DNA from: Chitinophagaceae bacterium | GTDB taxonomy: Bacteria > Bacteroidota > Bacteroidia > Chitinophagales > Chitinophagaceae | Assembly: GCA_023957155.1 (NCBI GenBank) | Contig: JAMLHK010000001.1 | Coordinates: 124,001 to 188,000 of the forward strand | Reading direction: 5' to 3' | Length of the DNA: 64,000 nt | Shown here: piece by piece, positions 18,198 to 28,161 of the stretch | Position numbering within the stretch: position 1 is the stretch's first letter | How the letters are laid out: each line of letters starts with the position of its first letter | Notes under the pieces: model-generated | The model's database searches: none | Told to the model about the DNA's origin: nothing | Seen by the model: only the letters and a program-made list of their open reading frames with translations | Position numbers and translations under genes: made by a program

Positions 18198-19637
18198 TTA
18201 ATGGTGATGCGTTTTTGCATAAAACTCATCGGCGCTCAGTTTCTCCAGATTCTCCATCCGTGCTTTATAATTTTCCCCGCTGGTTTTTAAAACATGCTTA
18301 ACCTCCCAGATGGCAATTACCGGGAAATATTTTGAAAACAGGAAATAGCAGGTAAAGAATAATCCGAAAGTACCTAAGTAAAATCCTATTTCATAAATAC
18401 TCGGGCGATAATATAACGACCAGGAAGAGGGAAGATAATCGCGGAAGATGGAGGTTACAATAATTACAAACCGCTCAAACCACATACCCACATTTACCAC
18501 GATGCTCATGATAAAGGTAAATTCAATATTCCTTCTCAGCTTTTTAAACCAGAATAACTGGGGAGAGATCACGTTACAGGTCATCATAATCCAGTAGCTC
18601 CAGCCATAAGGACCGGCAAGGCGATACTTAAAAAATGCATCATACTCGTACACGTTGGCGCCATACCAGGCCATAAACAACTCGGTAAGATAAGCGCATC
18701 CCACAATAGACCCTGTAAGCACAATCACCTTGTTCATAGCTTCAATATGCCCGATGGTGATATAGTCCTGCAGGTTCATCACCTTACGGGTAATCAGCAT
18801 CAGTGTCTGCACCATGGCAAACCCGGAGAATACCGCACCCGCAACGAAATACGGCGGGAATATCGTGGTATGCCATCCCGGAACAATAGAGGTAGCGAAG
18901 TCGAACGATACGATGGTATGTACGGATAATACCAGCGGGGTACACAATCCGGCAAGTACCAGCGAAAGGCTTTCATGGCGCTGCCAGTGTTTGGTAGATC
19001 CTGTCCACCCGAATGAAGCTATACCATAAAACAATTTTCTGAACTTGGTTTTAGCACGGTCGCGGAGTGTTGCCACATCCGGTATTAAGCCGGAATACCA
19101 GAATAAAAGGGACAGGGTAAAGTAAGTAGAGATGGCAAATACGTCCCATAGCAACGGGGAGTTAAAGTTGGGCCATAATGGTCCGCGGGTATTGGGGTAA
19201 GGCATTACAAAAAATGCGAGCCATACTCTACCCATGTGCCATATCGGGAACTGACCGGCAGCCATTACGGCAAAAATGGTCATTGCCTCTGCAGCGCGGT
19301 TCACCCCGGTTCTCCAGCCCTGGCGGAAAAGTAAAAGGATAGCTGAAATAAGTGTTCCGGCATGACCTATACCGATCCACCATACGAAGTTGGTGATATC
19401 CCAGCCCCAGCCCACCGTTTTGCCCAGGTTCCATTGTCCCACACCGTAGGTTACTTCACGATATACCGAATAAATCCCAAACAACAGGAGGGCTACCGAA
19501 ATATACAGCCCGATATACCATAAACGGGTGGGTTTGGTTTCAATAGTATACACAATATCTTCCGTAACCTTGTTGTAGGTCTTTTCTCCATCTACCAATG
19601 GTTCCCTGACGAAAGATTCGTATTTAGTCAAACTCAT
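18198..19637 (-). CDS. actC: Alternative complex III subunit ActC (NrfD/PsrC family)
   Basis: The 479-residue protein has about ten membrane helices and the NrfD-like quinol-binding fold. Recognisable strings are WWIGIGHAGTLISAILLLFR near residue 88 and VVNVGMWFERFVIIVTS near residue 385. It takes electrons from menaquinol and passes them to the Fe-S clusters of ActB. It is 100 bases downstream of actB. Confidence 0.95.
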   Translation of the reverse strand: MSLTKYESFVREPLVDGEKTYNKVTEDIVYTIETKPTRLWYIGLYISVALLLFGIYSVYREVTYGVGQWNLGKTVGWGWDITNFVWWIGIGHAGTLISAILLLFRQGWRTGVNRAAEAMTIFAVMAAGQFPIWHMGRVWLAFFVMPYPNTRGPLWPNFNSPLLWDVFAISTYFTLSLLFWYSGLIPDVATLRDRAKTKFRKLFYGIASFGWTGSTKHWQRHESLSLVLAGLCTPLVLSVHTIVSFDFATSIVPGWHTTIFPPYFVAGAVFSGFAMVQTLMLITRKVMNLQDYITIGHIEAMNKVIVLTGSIVGCAYLTELFMAWYGANVYEYDAFFKYRLAGPYGWSYWIMMTCNVISPQLFWFKKLRRNIEFTFIMSIVVNVGMWFERFVIIVTSIFRDYLPSSWSLYYRPSIYEIGFYLGTFGLFFTCYFLFSKYFPVIAIWEVKHVLKTSGENYKARMENLEKLSADEFYAKTHHH

Positions 19638-19737
19638 TTACTAATTAATTTTATCCTGCAGGTTCCCCGGCAGGAGTTTATATATTAAAGTTGAACAACC
19701 AGTTCTTTCCTTTCATTTTCCGGTATGCCGACCGCTG

Positions 19738-22700
19738 CTAATGCTGGGCATGGTGAACAGCCGCTTTCTTTTCTGCAAACTCATCTTTTACGCCCACGGG
19801 TCTGCCCGTGTTCCTGATCTTAGCAAGGTAATTGATATTAGGCAGCACATGCAAATGCTCAAGCGCATAATATGCACGCTGGTTGTGTTCCTGCGTACGT
19901 ATCTTATACACCTGGCTTTCCTTATCATTTACATTACCAAATACAATAGCTCCGGTAGAGCAGGCCTGCTGGCATGCGGTTTTCACATCCCGGATCACAG
20001 CGGGATCCTGCGATTTTTTCGCTTCTAATTTCGCATCCTGCAAGCGCTGAACGCAGAAACTACATTTTTCAATAACCCCGCGGGAACGGATGGTTACGTC
20101 AGGATTGAGCACCATACGTGTCAGGTCATCATTCATCATCAGCACTGCATCATCTAATTTACCCACTCCGCTATGGTGCTGATTATCCGGGAAACTGTCT
20201 GCACCGGTATAATCACCCCAGTTAAAACGGCGTACTTTATACGGGCAGTTATTTGCGCAATAGCGGGTACCGATACAACGGTTATAGGCCATCTGGTTTA
20301 AGCCTTCCGAGCTATGGTTGGTTGCCGATACCGGGCATACGTTTTCACAGGGTGCATTATCACAATGCTGGCAAAGCATAGGCATGAACACTACGTTCAG
20401 GTTATCTCCTTCCGTATTATTGCGATAGGAAGCAAAATAACGGTCTATCCGCAGCCAGTGCATTTCATGTGAACGTTTCACTTCGCTCTTTCCAACAACA
20501 GGCACGTTATTTTCCGCCATACAGGCTATCGTACATGCCCCGCAACCAATACAGGCATTGAGGTCAATGCTCATCCCCCAATGGGCTCCGGGATATTCAT
20601 ACTTGGGATATAATGTAGCCTCTGCCCTGAAATCACCGGTTTTTTTCGCAAAATCTTCTGCCAGCTCCTGGCGATAATGCGGAACCGCATCGGGGTTCTT
20701 TTTGAAATCATCTAATGTATATTCCCTCACCACTTCCACACGACCTTCATACTGGTTATGCGTTTGCGTGTAAGCGATATCGTAGGTTTCTTTTGTTTTT
20801 ACGTAACTGGTTACATCGGTAACATAATACTGGCGAAAACCGCCTTTGGCACTCACCAGCGGATAAGCATTATACCCCACTCCTTTTGCTGCCCTTCCGG
20901 CGCCTTCGCTTCTTCCATATCCTACGGCAACCCCAATTACATTCGGATGCATTCCGGGTATGGCCAATATGGGTAGTTTCACTTCTTTTCCATTGATGGT
21001 AAAAGCTACTACGGGTTTGTTAAATTCCACTTCATATTTGTCATCCAACTTGATGCCCAGCTCTGCGGCCATAGCATAAGAAATAACAGCGTAGTTATCC
21101 CAGGTAGCCCGGGTAATGGGATCCGGCATTTCCTGTAACCAGGGGTTGTTTGCGGCAGCACCCGAACCCATTGAAACTTTTTGATACAACACCAGCTCTG
21201 CCTTACCCGCCGGGCTGCCCGCTCCCACTTTCGAAGCGGAACCGGCTTCACCTGCGCTATTATACTGCGCAGAGGCAAAAGACAAGGTCTCCGGTTCCAC
21301 AACACCATCCTGTAATGCCTTATCGAAAACACCCTGGCTGCCTAATTTCTTTATCCAGAATTCTTTAAAATAATCCTCGTAGTCGGCATCGTTACCACTC
21401 CATTTTAACAGGGCGGTTTGAAAATACCTCGTTTTAAATAACGGGGCAATCGTGGGCTGAAGCAGGCTGTAGAACCCGGTACGGCCCTCTGCATCTCCCC
21501 AGCTTTCGAGATAATGATGATGCGGAATAATATATTTACAGTTACCGGAAGTTTCATCGGCCCTGTCATTAAACGAAACGGAAAGTTTTACTTTTTGCAG
21601 CCCTTTGATAAAATCCTCTGCATTATAATAATTGTAAGCCGGGTTAGCCTCATAGATCAATAAAGCGCCCACGCTTCCCGCATTCATGTCCTTTACTAAC
21701 TGATCCATCTCACTATCAATACCGGCGCGGGTCAATAGCGGATTTGCCCAGTTTATTGTAGTGCCGTTAGCACCTAAAATTTCATTTATGGCGTTAACCA
21801 GCACCTGTATATTGGGATCGTTGCTGCCACATACTACCAAAGCCGCACCTTTATTATTGCTCAGCAAACCGGCAGTAAGCTCAATGCCTTTTTTTAATTT
21901 TTCATCAGCAATAGCAGGCGCACTTACATTACCCCCCAGCTTAGCCAGCAGGTTAAGTACTACGGCAGCGGTTTCTGAAGGGCGGTGCAAGTATCTTTCA
22001 TCTGCATTGGCTCCCGTTAAGCTAAGCACTCCTTCAAACTGGATATGCTTATTCATTTCCGGGTTCTTCTGATTAATTTTCCGCCCGGCAGCATACTGGC
22101 TTGAAAATTCATCCGGACTTAACCATGTACCCAGGAAATCCGCATCTATCCCTACAATTACTTTCGCTTTATCAAAATGATATGTAGGAATAGCCCTTTT
22201 CCCATAAGAAATTTCATTGGCTGATAATAGCCCGCTGTAAGAAACCGCATCGTATTGTACATGACGGCTTCCCGGATATTTTGCCAGAAAATCACGGATA
22301 ACCTGCAGGGTACTCGGTGAGTTGATCGTAGAGGTAAGTAAAACGACCTGGGATCCCGCTAACTCACCGGCAATTTTTTTATCAATCGCTTCAAACGAAG
22401 GCAACTCTTTTAATTCCTTATCTGCTATTTCTACAGGGAAACGCAACCTGGCGGTATCATATAAATCAAGTACCGAAGCTTGGACCCTGGCAGAAGTACC
22501 TTCTCCTTTTGAGTTAATGAAAGAGAGCGGGTTCCCTTCTAATTTGATGGGACGTCCATCTCTTACTTTTGCTATTACCGGCACCACATCGCCTTCCGCC
22601 ACAAAAGTAGTAGCATAATATTGCGCAACGCCCGGGGTTAAATTTTCGGGTTGGTTAAGATAGGGGATACTCTTAATTACGGGTGTTTCGCAACTTGCCG

Positions 22701-22899
22701 CCAGGGTGGCAGCCGCCGTACTGAATCCAAGATATTTCAGGAAATCTCTGCGCGGAGATTTGGCATCAAGCAGACTTCCGTCAGCCTCGAAAGGCAGATC
22801 TTCCTGAAACTCATCTTTAACCAGTTTCCGGTAGCCTTCCGTATTGTTCAATTCACCCAGGTTTTGCCAGTATTTTTTTTGACTCATATCCAACTCCAA
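19738..22899 (-). CDS. actB: Alternative complex III iron-sulfur subunit ActB
   Basis: The 1053-residue protein is a natural fusion. A twin-arginine signal (SPRRDFLKYLGFS, near residue 48) with a lipobox-like AASC is followed by a large molybdopterin-oxidoreductase-like domain that in this family has lost its cofactor. The C-terminal ferredoxin-like domain (about residues 780-1010) has four clusters of Cys: CIGCGACTIAC, CQHCDNAPCENVC, CIGTRYCANNC and CSFC...CQQAC. ActB links ActC to the hemes of ActA on the periplasmic side and is probably exported by the Tat system. A start at residue 5 (MSQKKYW) is equally likely. Confidence 0.95.
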   Translation of the reverse strand: MELDMSQKKYWQNLGELNNTEGYRKLVKDEFQEDLPFEADGSLLDAKSPRRDFLKYLGFSTAAATLAASCETPVIKSIPYLNQPENLTPGVAQYYATTFVAEGDVVPVIAKVRDGRPIKLEGNPLSFINSKGEGTSARVQASVLDLYDTARLRFPVEIADKELKELPSFEAIDKKIAGELAGSQVVLLTSTINSPSTLQVIRDFLAKYPGSRHVQYDAVSYSGLLSANEISYGKRAIPTYHFDKAKVIVGIDADFLGTWLSPDEFSSQYAAGRKINQKNPEMNKHIQFEGVLSLTGANADERYLHRPSETAAVVLNLLAKLGGNVSAPAIADEKLKKGIELTAGLLSNNKGAALVVCGSNDPNIQVLVNAINEILGANGTTINWANPLLTRAGIDSEMDQLVKDMNAGSVGALLIYEANPAYNYYNAEDFIKGLQKVKLSVSFNDRADETSGNCKYIIPHHHYLESWGDAEGRTGFYSLLQPTIAPLFKTRYFQTALLKWSGNDADYEDYFKEFWIKKLGSQGVFDKALQDGVVEPETLSFASAQYNSAGEAGSASKVGAGSPAGKAELVLYQKVSMGSGAAANNPWLQEMPDPITRATWDNYAVISYAMAAELGIKLDDKYEVEFNKPVVAFTINGKEVKLPILAIPGMHPNVIGVAVGYGRSEGAGRAAKGVGYNAYPLVSAKGGFRQYYVTDVTSYVKTKETYDIAYTQTHNQYEGRVEVVREYTLDDFKKNPDAVPHYRQELAEDFAKKTGDFRAEATLYPKYEYPGAHWGMSIDLNACIGCGACTIACMAENNVPVVGKSEVKRSHEMHWLRIDRYFASYRNNTEGDNLNVVFMPMLCQHCDNAPCENVCPVSATNHSSEGLNQMAYNRCIGTRYCANNCPYKVRRFNWGDYTGADSFPDNQHHSGVGKLDDAVLMMNDDLTRMVLNPDVTIRSRGVIEKCSFCVQRLQDAKLEAKKSQDPAVIRDVKTACQQACSTGAIVFGNVNDKESQVYKIRTQEHNQRAYYALEHLHVLPNINYLAKIRNTGRPVGVKDEFAEKKAAVHHAQH

Positions 22900-23063
22900 A
22901 AGGAGCTTTTAAATTCCGGAATTTACCTTTTCAAATTATCACCGGCACCCACAATAAACCCGGAAAAGTGTTATTAAATAAAATATAATGTACTTTGTTC
23001 TTGAAATTTGTTACTCATCCAAATGATGAGACACAGGGTTTCACTCCCTTAATGACCGTATAA

Positions 23064-24332
23064 TCAATAGTGACACTTCTGACATTCAATTCCTCCAATC
23101 ATTTCAACAGTTACACTATCAATTTTTTTATTCCGGATGTCATCATGAAACTTCTCATAAATGCTGTAAAACTTATTATCCGTAAACTGAACTTTGGTTT
23201 CGCGGTGGCAATTCACACACCAGCCCATGCTTAAATCGGCAAACTGGTGTACCTCGTCCATTTCGGTAATATTTCCATGACAGGTCTGGCATTGCTGCTG
23301 ACCTACCACAACGTGCTGGGAATGGTTAAAGTAAACATGATCGGGCAGGTTATGGATACGTTCCCACTCAATAGGTTTACCCTTTCCCGTATATTGTTGT
23401 TTGTCAGGATCCCATCCGGCATAAGTATACAATTTCTGGATCTCTTCGGTTCCGTTAACTTCCGAACCATCAGCCCGGTATAATTGCGGACCTTTTGTAT
23501 ATTCATTAATAGCCATGTGGCAGTTCATACACACATTTACGGCGGGAATATTGGCAGCTTTTCCTTCCTGCACGCCGCCATGACAATATAAGCAACTGAT
23601 TTGATTGATACCGGCATGCACTTTATGAGAATAAAATATGGGCTGTTCCGGTTCGTAGTTCTGATGACGCCCTAATCCAACAGCTCCCTGTATGGTATAA
23701 TAGCCGCCAACCAAAAATAAAGCAATGATTACCAGTGCGATATATAATTTATTCCGGTAAAAGGGAACAGGTTCAGCAGATGCTACACCTTCTTTGTCAT
23801 CAGACATTTTCCTCAGGTTGCTGTTTACCTGTAACAACGTGAGCGCTATAACAGCCAGAATGAGGGTAAGCACACCATATAATAAGGTGTTATCCGTTTT
23901 TGGTGCCGGCTGTACTGCCTCAGCGCCGGGTGCGGCTTTAGCTCCACCACCGGGACCGGCTTCAAAAGTCTTATTGACATAATCAACAACGGCATCAATC
24001 TCCCCTTCTGAAAGATCGGGGAACCCCGTCATTAATATACCATTATACTTGGTTTTTAAATCCTGGGTATAAGGATCATTAGCCATAAAAGCAGCCGGAT
24101 TGTGGATCCAGGAATACAACTTTTTACGGTCGCTCCACGGACCCCGCTCCTCCATTCCTCCTAATGCCGGACCGGTAGAATTCTTAAAGATCTGGTGGCA
24201 GGCAGCGCATTTTGCGTTAAAAACAGCCTTCCCGTCCTGCGCATTGGCATTGATAACCAAAAAAGAAAGTGAGAAAACGAGTGCAGATCCAAATAATATT
24301 TTCTTTACTACAGTTGATCGTTGGTAGCTCAT
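23064..24332 (-). CDS. actA: Alternative complex III multiheme cytochrome ActA with extra N-terminal heme domain
   Basis: The 422-residue protein contains six CxxCH motifs. One is in an N-terminal class I cytochrome c domain (CAACH, near residue 42, with a likely Met ligand in ILMTGF). Five are in the C-terminal pentaheme part: CLYCH, CMNCH, CQTCH, CVNCH and CQKCH, the last at the very C-terminus. Two membrane helices lie between them (about residues 150-170 and 195-215). The N-terminus has a signal peptide ending at NANAQ. The well-studied ActA subunits are described as pentaheme, so the extra monoheme domain is notable. This is the first gene of the operon. Confidence 0.93.
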   Translation of the reverse strand: MSYQRSTVVKKILFGSALVFSLSFLVINANAQDGKAVFNAKCAACHQIFKNSTGPALGGMEERGPWSDRKKLYSWIHNPAAFMANDPYTQDLKTKYNGILMTGFPDLSEGEIDAVVDYVNKTFEAGPGGGAKAAPGAEAVQPAPKTDNTLLYGVLTLILAVIALTLLQVNSNLRKMSDDKEGVASAEPVPFYRNKLYIALVIIALFLVGGYYTIQGAVGLGRHQNYEPEQPIFYSHKVHAGINQISCLYCHGGVQEGKAANIPAVNVCMNCHMAINEYTKGPQLYRADGSEVNGTEEIQKLYTYAGWDPDKQQYTGKGKPIEWERIHNLPDHVYFNHSQHVVVGQQQCQTCHGNITEMDEVHQFADLSMGWCVNCHRETKVQFTDNKFYSIYEKFHDDIRNKKIDSVTVEMIGGIECQKCHY

Positions 24333-24376
24333 TATAATCCCGGAGTTTGTATTGAGGTGAACATTCCGTACGAGTG

Positions 24377-24384
24377 CAAAAATA
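24377..24384 (-). promoter_or_regulatory. -7 promoter element of the act-cox operon
   Basis: The minus-strand sequence is TATTTTTG, a perfect TAnnTTTG match 45 bases before the actA ATG. It would start a transcript with a leader of about 38 bases. No good -33 TTTG is seen at the expected spacing. It probably drives all twelve genes down to 9714. Confidence 0.55.
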
Positions 24385-24568
24385 GGTTAACGCGTTGATA
24401 AAATATTAACATTCTCTAAAAAAATTTTCCTTTAACCGGCCTGTATTACAGCTCATTTTATGTACGACTTATAAATTTTTGTCATGTTTTTGTAAGTTCT
24501 TTTAATCTTCACATTTAGATAATTATGGATATTGCAATTCCCTTCTTTTTCATGATCTTGCAGCCGGC

Positions 24569-25447
24569 ATGTTAAAACGACTTCAGAATAAATGGGGGGT
24601 AAGTACTTCGCAGTTTGCAGTGATCCTGTGCGTATTTGCCATTACCGGTACCAGTACCGCATGGATCACTAAAGTAATTACCGAATGGGTAGGTTTTACG
24701 GATGAGACATTTTGGCTTTGGAGATTTTTGCTCCGGCTTAGCATGCTCCTGTTCGGCTACCAGTTTATTTTATTGGGCGTAGCCTTGCTTTTTGGCCAGT
24801 TCCCGTTTTTCTGGAAATATGAAAAGAAGATCTTGAAACGGCTCGGGATAAAGATAGGAGGAGATAATCATAAATCTCAAATTGTCCCTATCGCCATTTT
24901 TGCCTCCGGCGCAGGCAGTAATGCACAGCAAATCATCAACTATTTCCGGGATAATCCTTCCGTAAGGATAAGCCTGGTGGCATGTAATAAGCCCGGGGCA
25001 GGGGTGCTGAAAATTGCAGAGCAGGAGGGTATCCCTTCCCTGGTTATTGAAAAAGAATCTTTTTTCAGAGGAGACGGGTATGTTAATCTGCTCCGGGAAA
25101 AAGGCATACAATGGATCATCCTGGCCGGATTTCTATGGAAAGTACCCGTTACCCTGATAAAAGCATTCCCGGGGAGGATCATCAATATTCATCCCGCTCT
25201 GCTGCCCAAATACGGAGGAAAAGGCATGTATGGACACTTTGTACATGAGGCGGTCATTGCAGCCAAAGAGAAAGAAAGCGGCATTACCATACATTTTGTA
25301 GATGAGCTGTTTGATCATGGTCAGCCTGTTTTTCAGGCCGTATGCCCCGTTGACCCGGACGATACGCCTGAATCCCTGGCAAAAAAAGTGCAGGTGCTGG
25401 AGCATAAACATTACCCGGAAGTGATAGCAAAGCTGCTGGAAGCCTGA
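24569..25447 (+). CDS. purN: Membrane domain fused to phosphoribosylglycinamide formyltransferase
   Basis: The C-terminal part of this 292-residue protein (about residues 103-290) is a complete PurN. It has AIFASGAGSNAQ, INIHPALLPKYGGKGMYGH with the catalytic Asn/His, and the Asp of HFVDELFDHG. It transfers a formyl group from 10-formyl-THF to GAR in purine synthesis. The first about 100 residues (MLKRLQNKWGVST) hold two membrane helices and resemble a small membrane protein family often found alone in Bacteroidota. No Met, GTG or TTG start lies just before the PurN part, so the fusion looks real. It would place a purine enzyme at the membrane. Confidence 0.88.
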   Translation: MLKRLQNKWGVSTSQFAVILCVFAITGTSTAWITKVITEWVGFTDETFWLWRFLLRLSMLLFGYQFILLGVALLFGQFPFFWKYEKKILKRLGIKIGGDNHKSQIVPIAIFASGAGSNAQQIINYFRDNPSVRISLVACNKPGAGVLKIAEQEGIPSLVIEKESFFRGDGYVNLLREKGIQWIILAGFLWKVPVTLIKAFPGRIINIHPALLPKYGGKGMYGHFVHEAVIAAKEKESGITIHFVDELFDHGQPVFQAVCPVDPDDTPESLAKKVQVLEHKHYPEVIAKLLEA

Positions 25448-25498
25448 AGATATGAAACGGTTCAACCTCCCGGATTGAGGGCCGGCCACTATTGCCAT

Positions 25499-25729
25499 TT
25501 ACACAAGCGCATCAATCTTACCTGATAATTTCCGGTCTTTTTCCGTAACGATATCCCCCGCATCATGTGTGGAGAGCCATATCTCTACTTTATTATATAC
25601 ATTGGTCCATAACGGATGATGATCCATCTTTTCCGCTTCTAATGCCACCCTTGTCATAAATCCAAACGCTTCGGAAAAGTTGTTAAACTCAAACTTTTTA
25701 TACAGGCGATTATTCTCTTCTTTCCACAT
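25499..25729 (-). CDS. phhB: 4a-hydroxytetrahydrobiopterin dehydratase
   Basis: The 76-residue protein is a pterin-4a-carbinolamine dehydratase. The family motif EKMDHHPLW (residues 33-41) and the downstream [11 protein letters not shown] with the second active His are present. It regenerates the pterin cofactor after aromatic amino acid hydroxylation; no hydroxylase gene is seen in this window. The length is slightly short of the typical 90-100 residues at the N-terminus. It is convergent with purN, with a 51-base gap. Confidence 0.92.
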   Translation of the reverse strand: MWKEENNRLYKKFEFNNFSEAFGFMTRVALEAEKMDHHPLWTNVYNKVEIWLSTHDAGDIVTEKDRKLSGKIDALV

Positions 25730-25767
25730 AACCGGTAAATTTTAAAATAAGGATACTCCCGGCGTTT

Positions 25768-26202
25768 TTAAAAAACGAGGTGGGTTTTATTTTTGATTTT
25801 CTCTTTTTCTAATTCGGTAATCAGTTGCACACCGGGGATGGTTTTTATAGACTGCTGCAGGTACTGAAGATAATTGCCCTGTACATCATCCCCTTTCATC
25901 AGCCATAAAAAATCAAGCTGCCTGAACTCCGGCAGCAGGTACTCCCCCTCAAACTGGTTGTTATAGATATAATGAGTAAGGTAACTGCCGGCTTCGCAAT
26001 ATTCATATACCGAAAAAAAATACTTGCGGCCTTTTTTGGCAAGCTGGATCTCAATATCGCTGTTTAACCTGAAATCACATCCCAAAGACTGATTCAGCAA
26101 CCAGCAAAACCGGTAGTCTTTTACAGGCGCAACTACCCCCAGTATTGTTGTGTCAGAAAAAAAGTCTTCCGCGAGGGCACTATTGTCTATTGCTAATTTC
26201 AT
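25768..26202 (-). CDS. IPExxxVDY-family protein
   Basis: The 144-residue protein matches the IPExxxVDY family by its N-terminal pattern and its end. The naming motif is present in altered form as LPEFRQLDF (about residues 90-98), followed by LWLMKGD. Function is unknown. The family is typical of Bacteroidota and usually encoded as a single soluble protein. It is upstream of the phhB gene on the same strand by 38 bases. Confidence 0.8.
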   Translation of the reverse strand: MKLAIDNSALAEDFFSDTTILGVVAPVKDYRFCWLLNQSLGCDFRLNSDIEIQLAKKGRKYFFSVYEYCEAGSYLTHYIYNNQFEGEYLLPEFRQLDFLWLMKGDDVQGNYLQYLQQSIKTIPGVQLITELEKEKIKNKTHLVF

Positions 26203-26339
26203 AAAATCCGAATGCTGCCAGGTATAGGCTTGCAGTGATCAACAGGATGCAGGTCACAGGTTGCAGGGGATTTAGGGTATGGTATAAGCCCCCTGAAACC
26301 TGAGACATTGAAACCCTCTGCCTCACACCCCACACCCTA

Positions 26340-27995
26340 CTACTTCACAAAAGTAATATCGAATTTCAACTCCTCGTTCCCTCTTTTCAGATGAACGGTT
26401 GTGCTGTCACCCTGCTTAAACTTACTGAGCGCCTGCATATAGGTTTCCAGTGAGCTGATGCGGTATTCTCCTAACCCGGTCACAATATCTCCCGCCCGGA
26501 TCCCTGCTTTCTGAGCCGCCTTACCCTCACTTATCCCATCTACCTTTACGCCCGCACCATTATAGGTATAGTCAGGCATAATGCCGAGCGAAACAGAGAA
26601 CCTGGCGCTGGTAGTTGTCTGCCGGTCGCGTGTGGGAGTAAAGACCAGCTTATCCTTATTATTCAGGTCTTTTATCAGCCCCACTATGTATTTAACGATC
26701 TGTAACTCGCCGGTATAATTGATTTTATCCGCATCATCAGAAGGCTTATGATAATCGTGGTGTAGTCCGGTAAAGAAAAACAATACCGGGATTTTTTTCA
26801 GGTAAAAAGAAGTGTGATCGCTGGGGCCCGTGCCACTTGAATCTGTCTTAATGGAAAAAGGAAGATTTTTCTGGGTATATAAAACCTCGCTCCATACCGG
26901 CGATGTGCCGTACCCTCCTATGGTCAGCATTTTGGAGCTGTCATTCAACCTCCCTACCATATCCATATTAATCATATAATTTACAGATGAGAGATCAATA
27001 GTCGGATGCTCGGTAAAATATTTCGATCCGAATAAGCCCAGCTCTTCACCGGAAAAAGCAATGAAGAGATAATTATTATTCCTGGATTTCGATTTTGACA
27101 ACAACCTGGCCATTTCAATCAATGCCGCTGTTCCGCTGGCATTGTCATCCGCCCCGTTGTGGATTTGTTTAGGACCGCCGCGCAGCATAGAATTTCCATC
27201 TTCTCCATACCCGAGATGATCGTAATGCGCCCCGATAATTACGGTGGAAGAGGCCTTGTTATTGATATAGCCGATCACATTATGCCCGGTGCGTTCGCTC
27301 TCGCCAATGTCTACCTTAAGCTTAATATCATAAATAGCCGAAGCATCTTTAAAATAGGTTTCTTTTCCCGAACGGGTCAGATAGATCACCGGAATACCGA
27401 GCGTTGCCGATTTATCTTTCCTGTTAAACGCTACTTCATCATTGTCCTTACCGCTGTTAAAAAAGATAATAGCCGTTGCCCCTTTATCGGCTGCCACCCC
27501 GGCTTCTTTCCTTAAATATTCATAGATATCAAAGTGGGGATTGCTCCGGTTCTCATCAAGCACAGCTTCTATATCTTTAAACCAGGGGGCTCCCCTTTCG
27601 GATAAAGACGTAGCCACCGGTACTTCGGCTACCGCCGCAGCAGCACTAAAGGCAAGCGGAAAATAATCCTGCTGTAATTGGAGTGCTTTCCCGTTTACGG
27701 TAAACGAAGTTGCCTTATTGATCTGCTTACCATCTTTTATTTCAAACGCTTGCAAATAACTGTCTTTGTCGCCTTTAGCCGCAAGTCCGGCAGCCTTAAA
27801 ACGGCTGACGATAAAATCGGCGGCAATTTTTTCACCATTCGTTCCGGCCCTTCTGCCCTCCAGCTTGTCATCCGCCAGAAATCCGATATGGTTTTTCAGG
27901 TTCTGAACAATCTGGCGGTCAGACTTCTTTAATTTCTGAGAAAAGCCAAAAGTCCATTGCGTAGTAAGGAGAAGTACAAATATTATTCTTTTCAT
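26340..27995 (-). CDS. Secreted M28-family zinc peptidase with PDZ domain
   Basis: The 551-residue protein has a signal peptide (ending FGFSQ), an M28 core with a protease-associated insert, and a C-terminal PDZ domain. The zinc ligands are all visible: AHYDHLG, HNGADDNASG, FSGEELGLFG, NMDMVGRL and HHDYHKPSDD. The PDZ domain (about residues 460-551) has the carboxylate-binding loop SVSLGIMPDY and AQKAGIRAGDIV. M28 enzymes are aminopeptidases or carboxypeptidases acting outside the cytoplasm. It is divergent from feoB with a 61-base gap to the longest feoB frame. Confidence 0.94.
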   Translation of the reverse strand: MKRIIFVLLLTTQWTFGFSQKLKKSDRQIVQNLKNHIGFLADDKLEGRRAGTNGEKIAADFIVSRFKAAGLAAKGDKDSYLQAFEIKDGKQINKATSFTVNGKALQLQQDYFPLAFSAAAAVAEVPVATSLSERGAPWFKDIEAVLDENRSNPHFDIYEYLRKEAGVAADKGATAIIFFNSGKDNDEVAFNRKDKSATLGIPVIYLTRSGKETYFKDASAIYDIKLKVDIGESERTGHNVIGYINNKASSTVIIGAHYDHLGYGEDGNSMLRGGPKQIHNGADDNASGTAALIEMARLLSKSKSRNNNYLFIAFSGEELGLFGSKYFTEHPTIDLSSVNYMINMDMVGRLNDSSKMLTIGGYGTSPVWSEVLYTQKNLPFSIKTDSSGTGPSDHTSFYLKKIPVLFFFTGLHHDYHKPSDDADKINYTGELQIVKYIVGLIKDLNNKDKLVFTPTRDRQTTTSARFSVSLGIMPDYTYNGAGVKVDGISEGKAAQKAGIRAGDIVTGLGEYRISSLETYMQALSKFKQGDSTTVHLKRGNEELKFDITFVK

Positions 27996-28103
27996 TAAAG
28001 GATTCTTTTCGTTACAGGATCAATTCCGGCAAAGGTAGGGTTAGCCGTCTTAATGTTTGTTCATTTTTCATGCCATATTTATCAATTTTTCATTCCTTTA
28101 CCG

Positions 28104-28142
28104 ATTTCGTAACTATCGAAAATTGATTTGGTTGTACATTCG
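28104..28142 (+). promoter_or_regulatory. Probable feoB promoter with palindrome
   Basis: TACATTCG at 28135-28142 is a one-mismatch -7 element (TAnnTTTG). Just upstream an inverted repeat has ATTTCG and CGAAAA arms around TAACTAT (about 28104-28122), which could be an iron-regulator site. Both lie inside the long upstream extension of the feoB frame, which supports a downstream start. Confidence 0.35.
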
Positions 28143-28161
28143 CACACTTCAAAACCTGATA

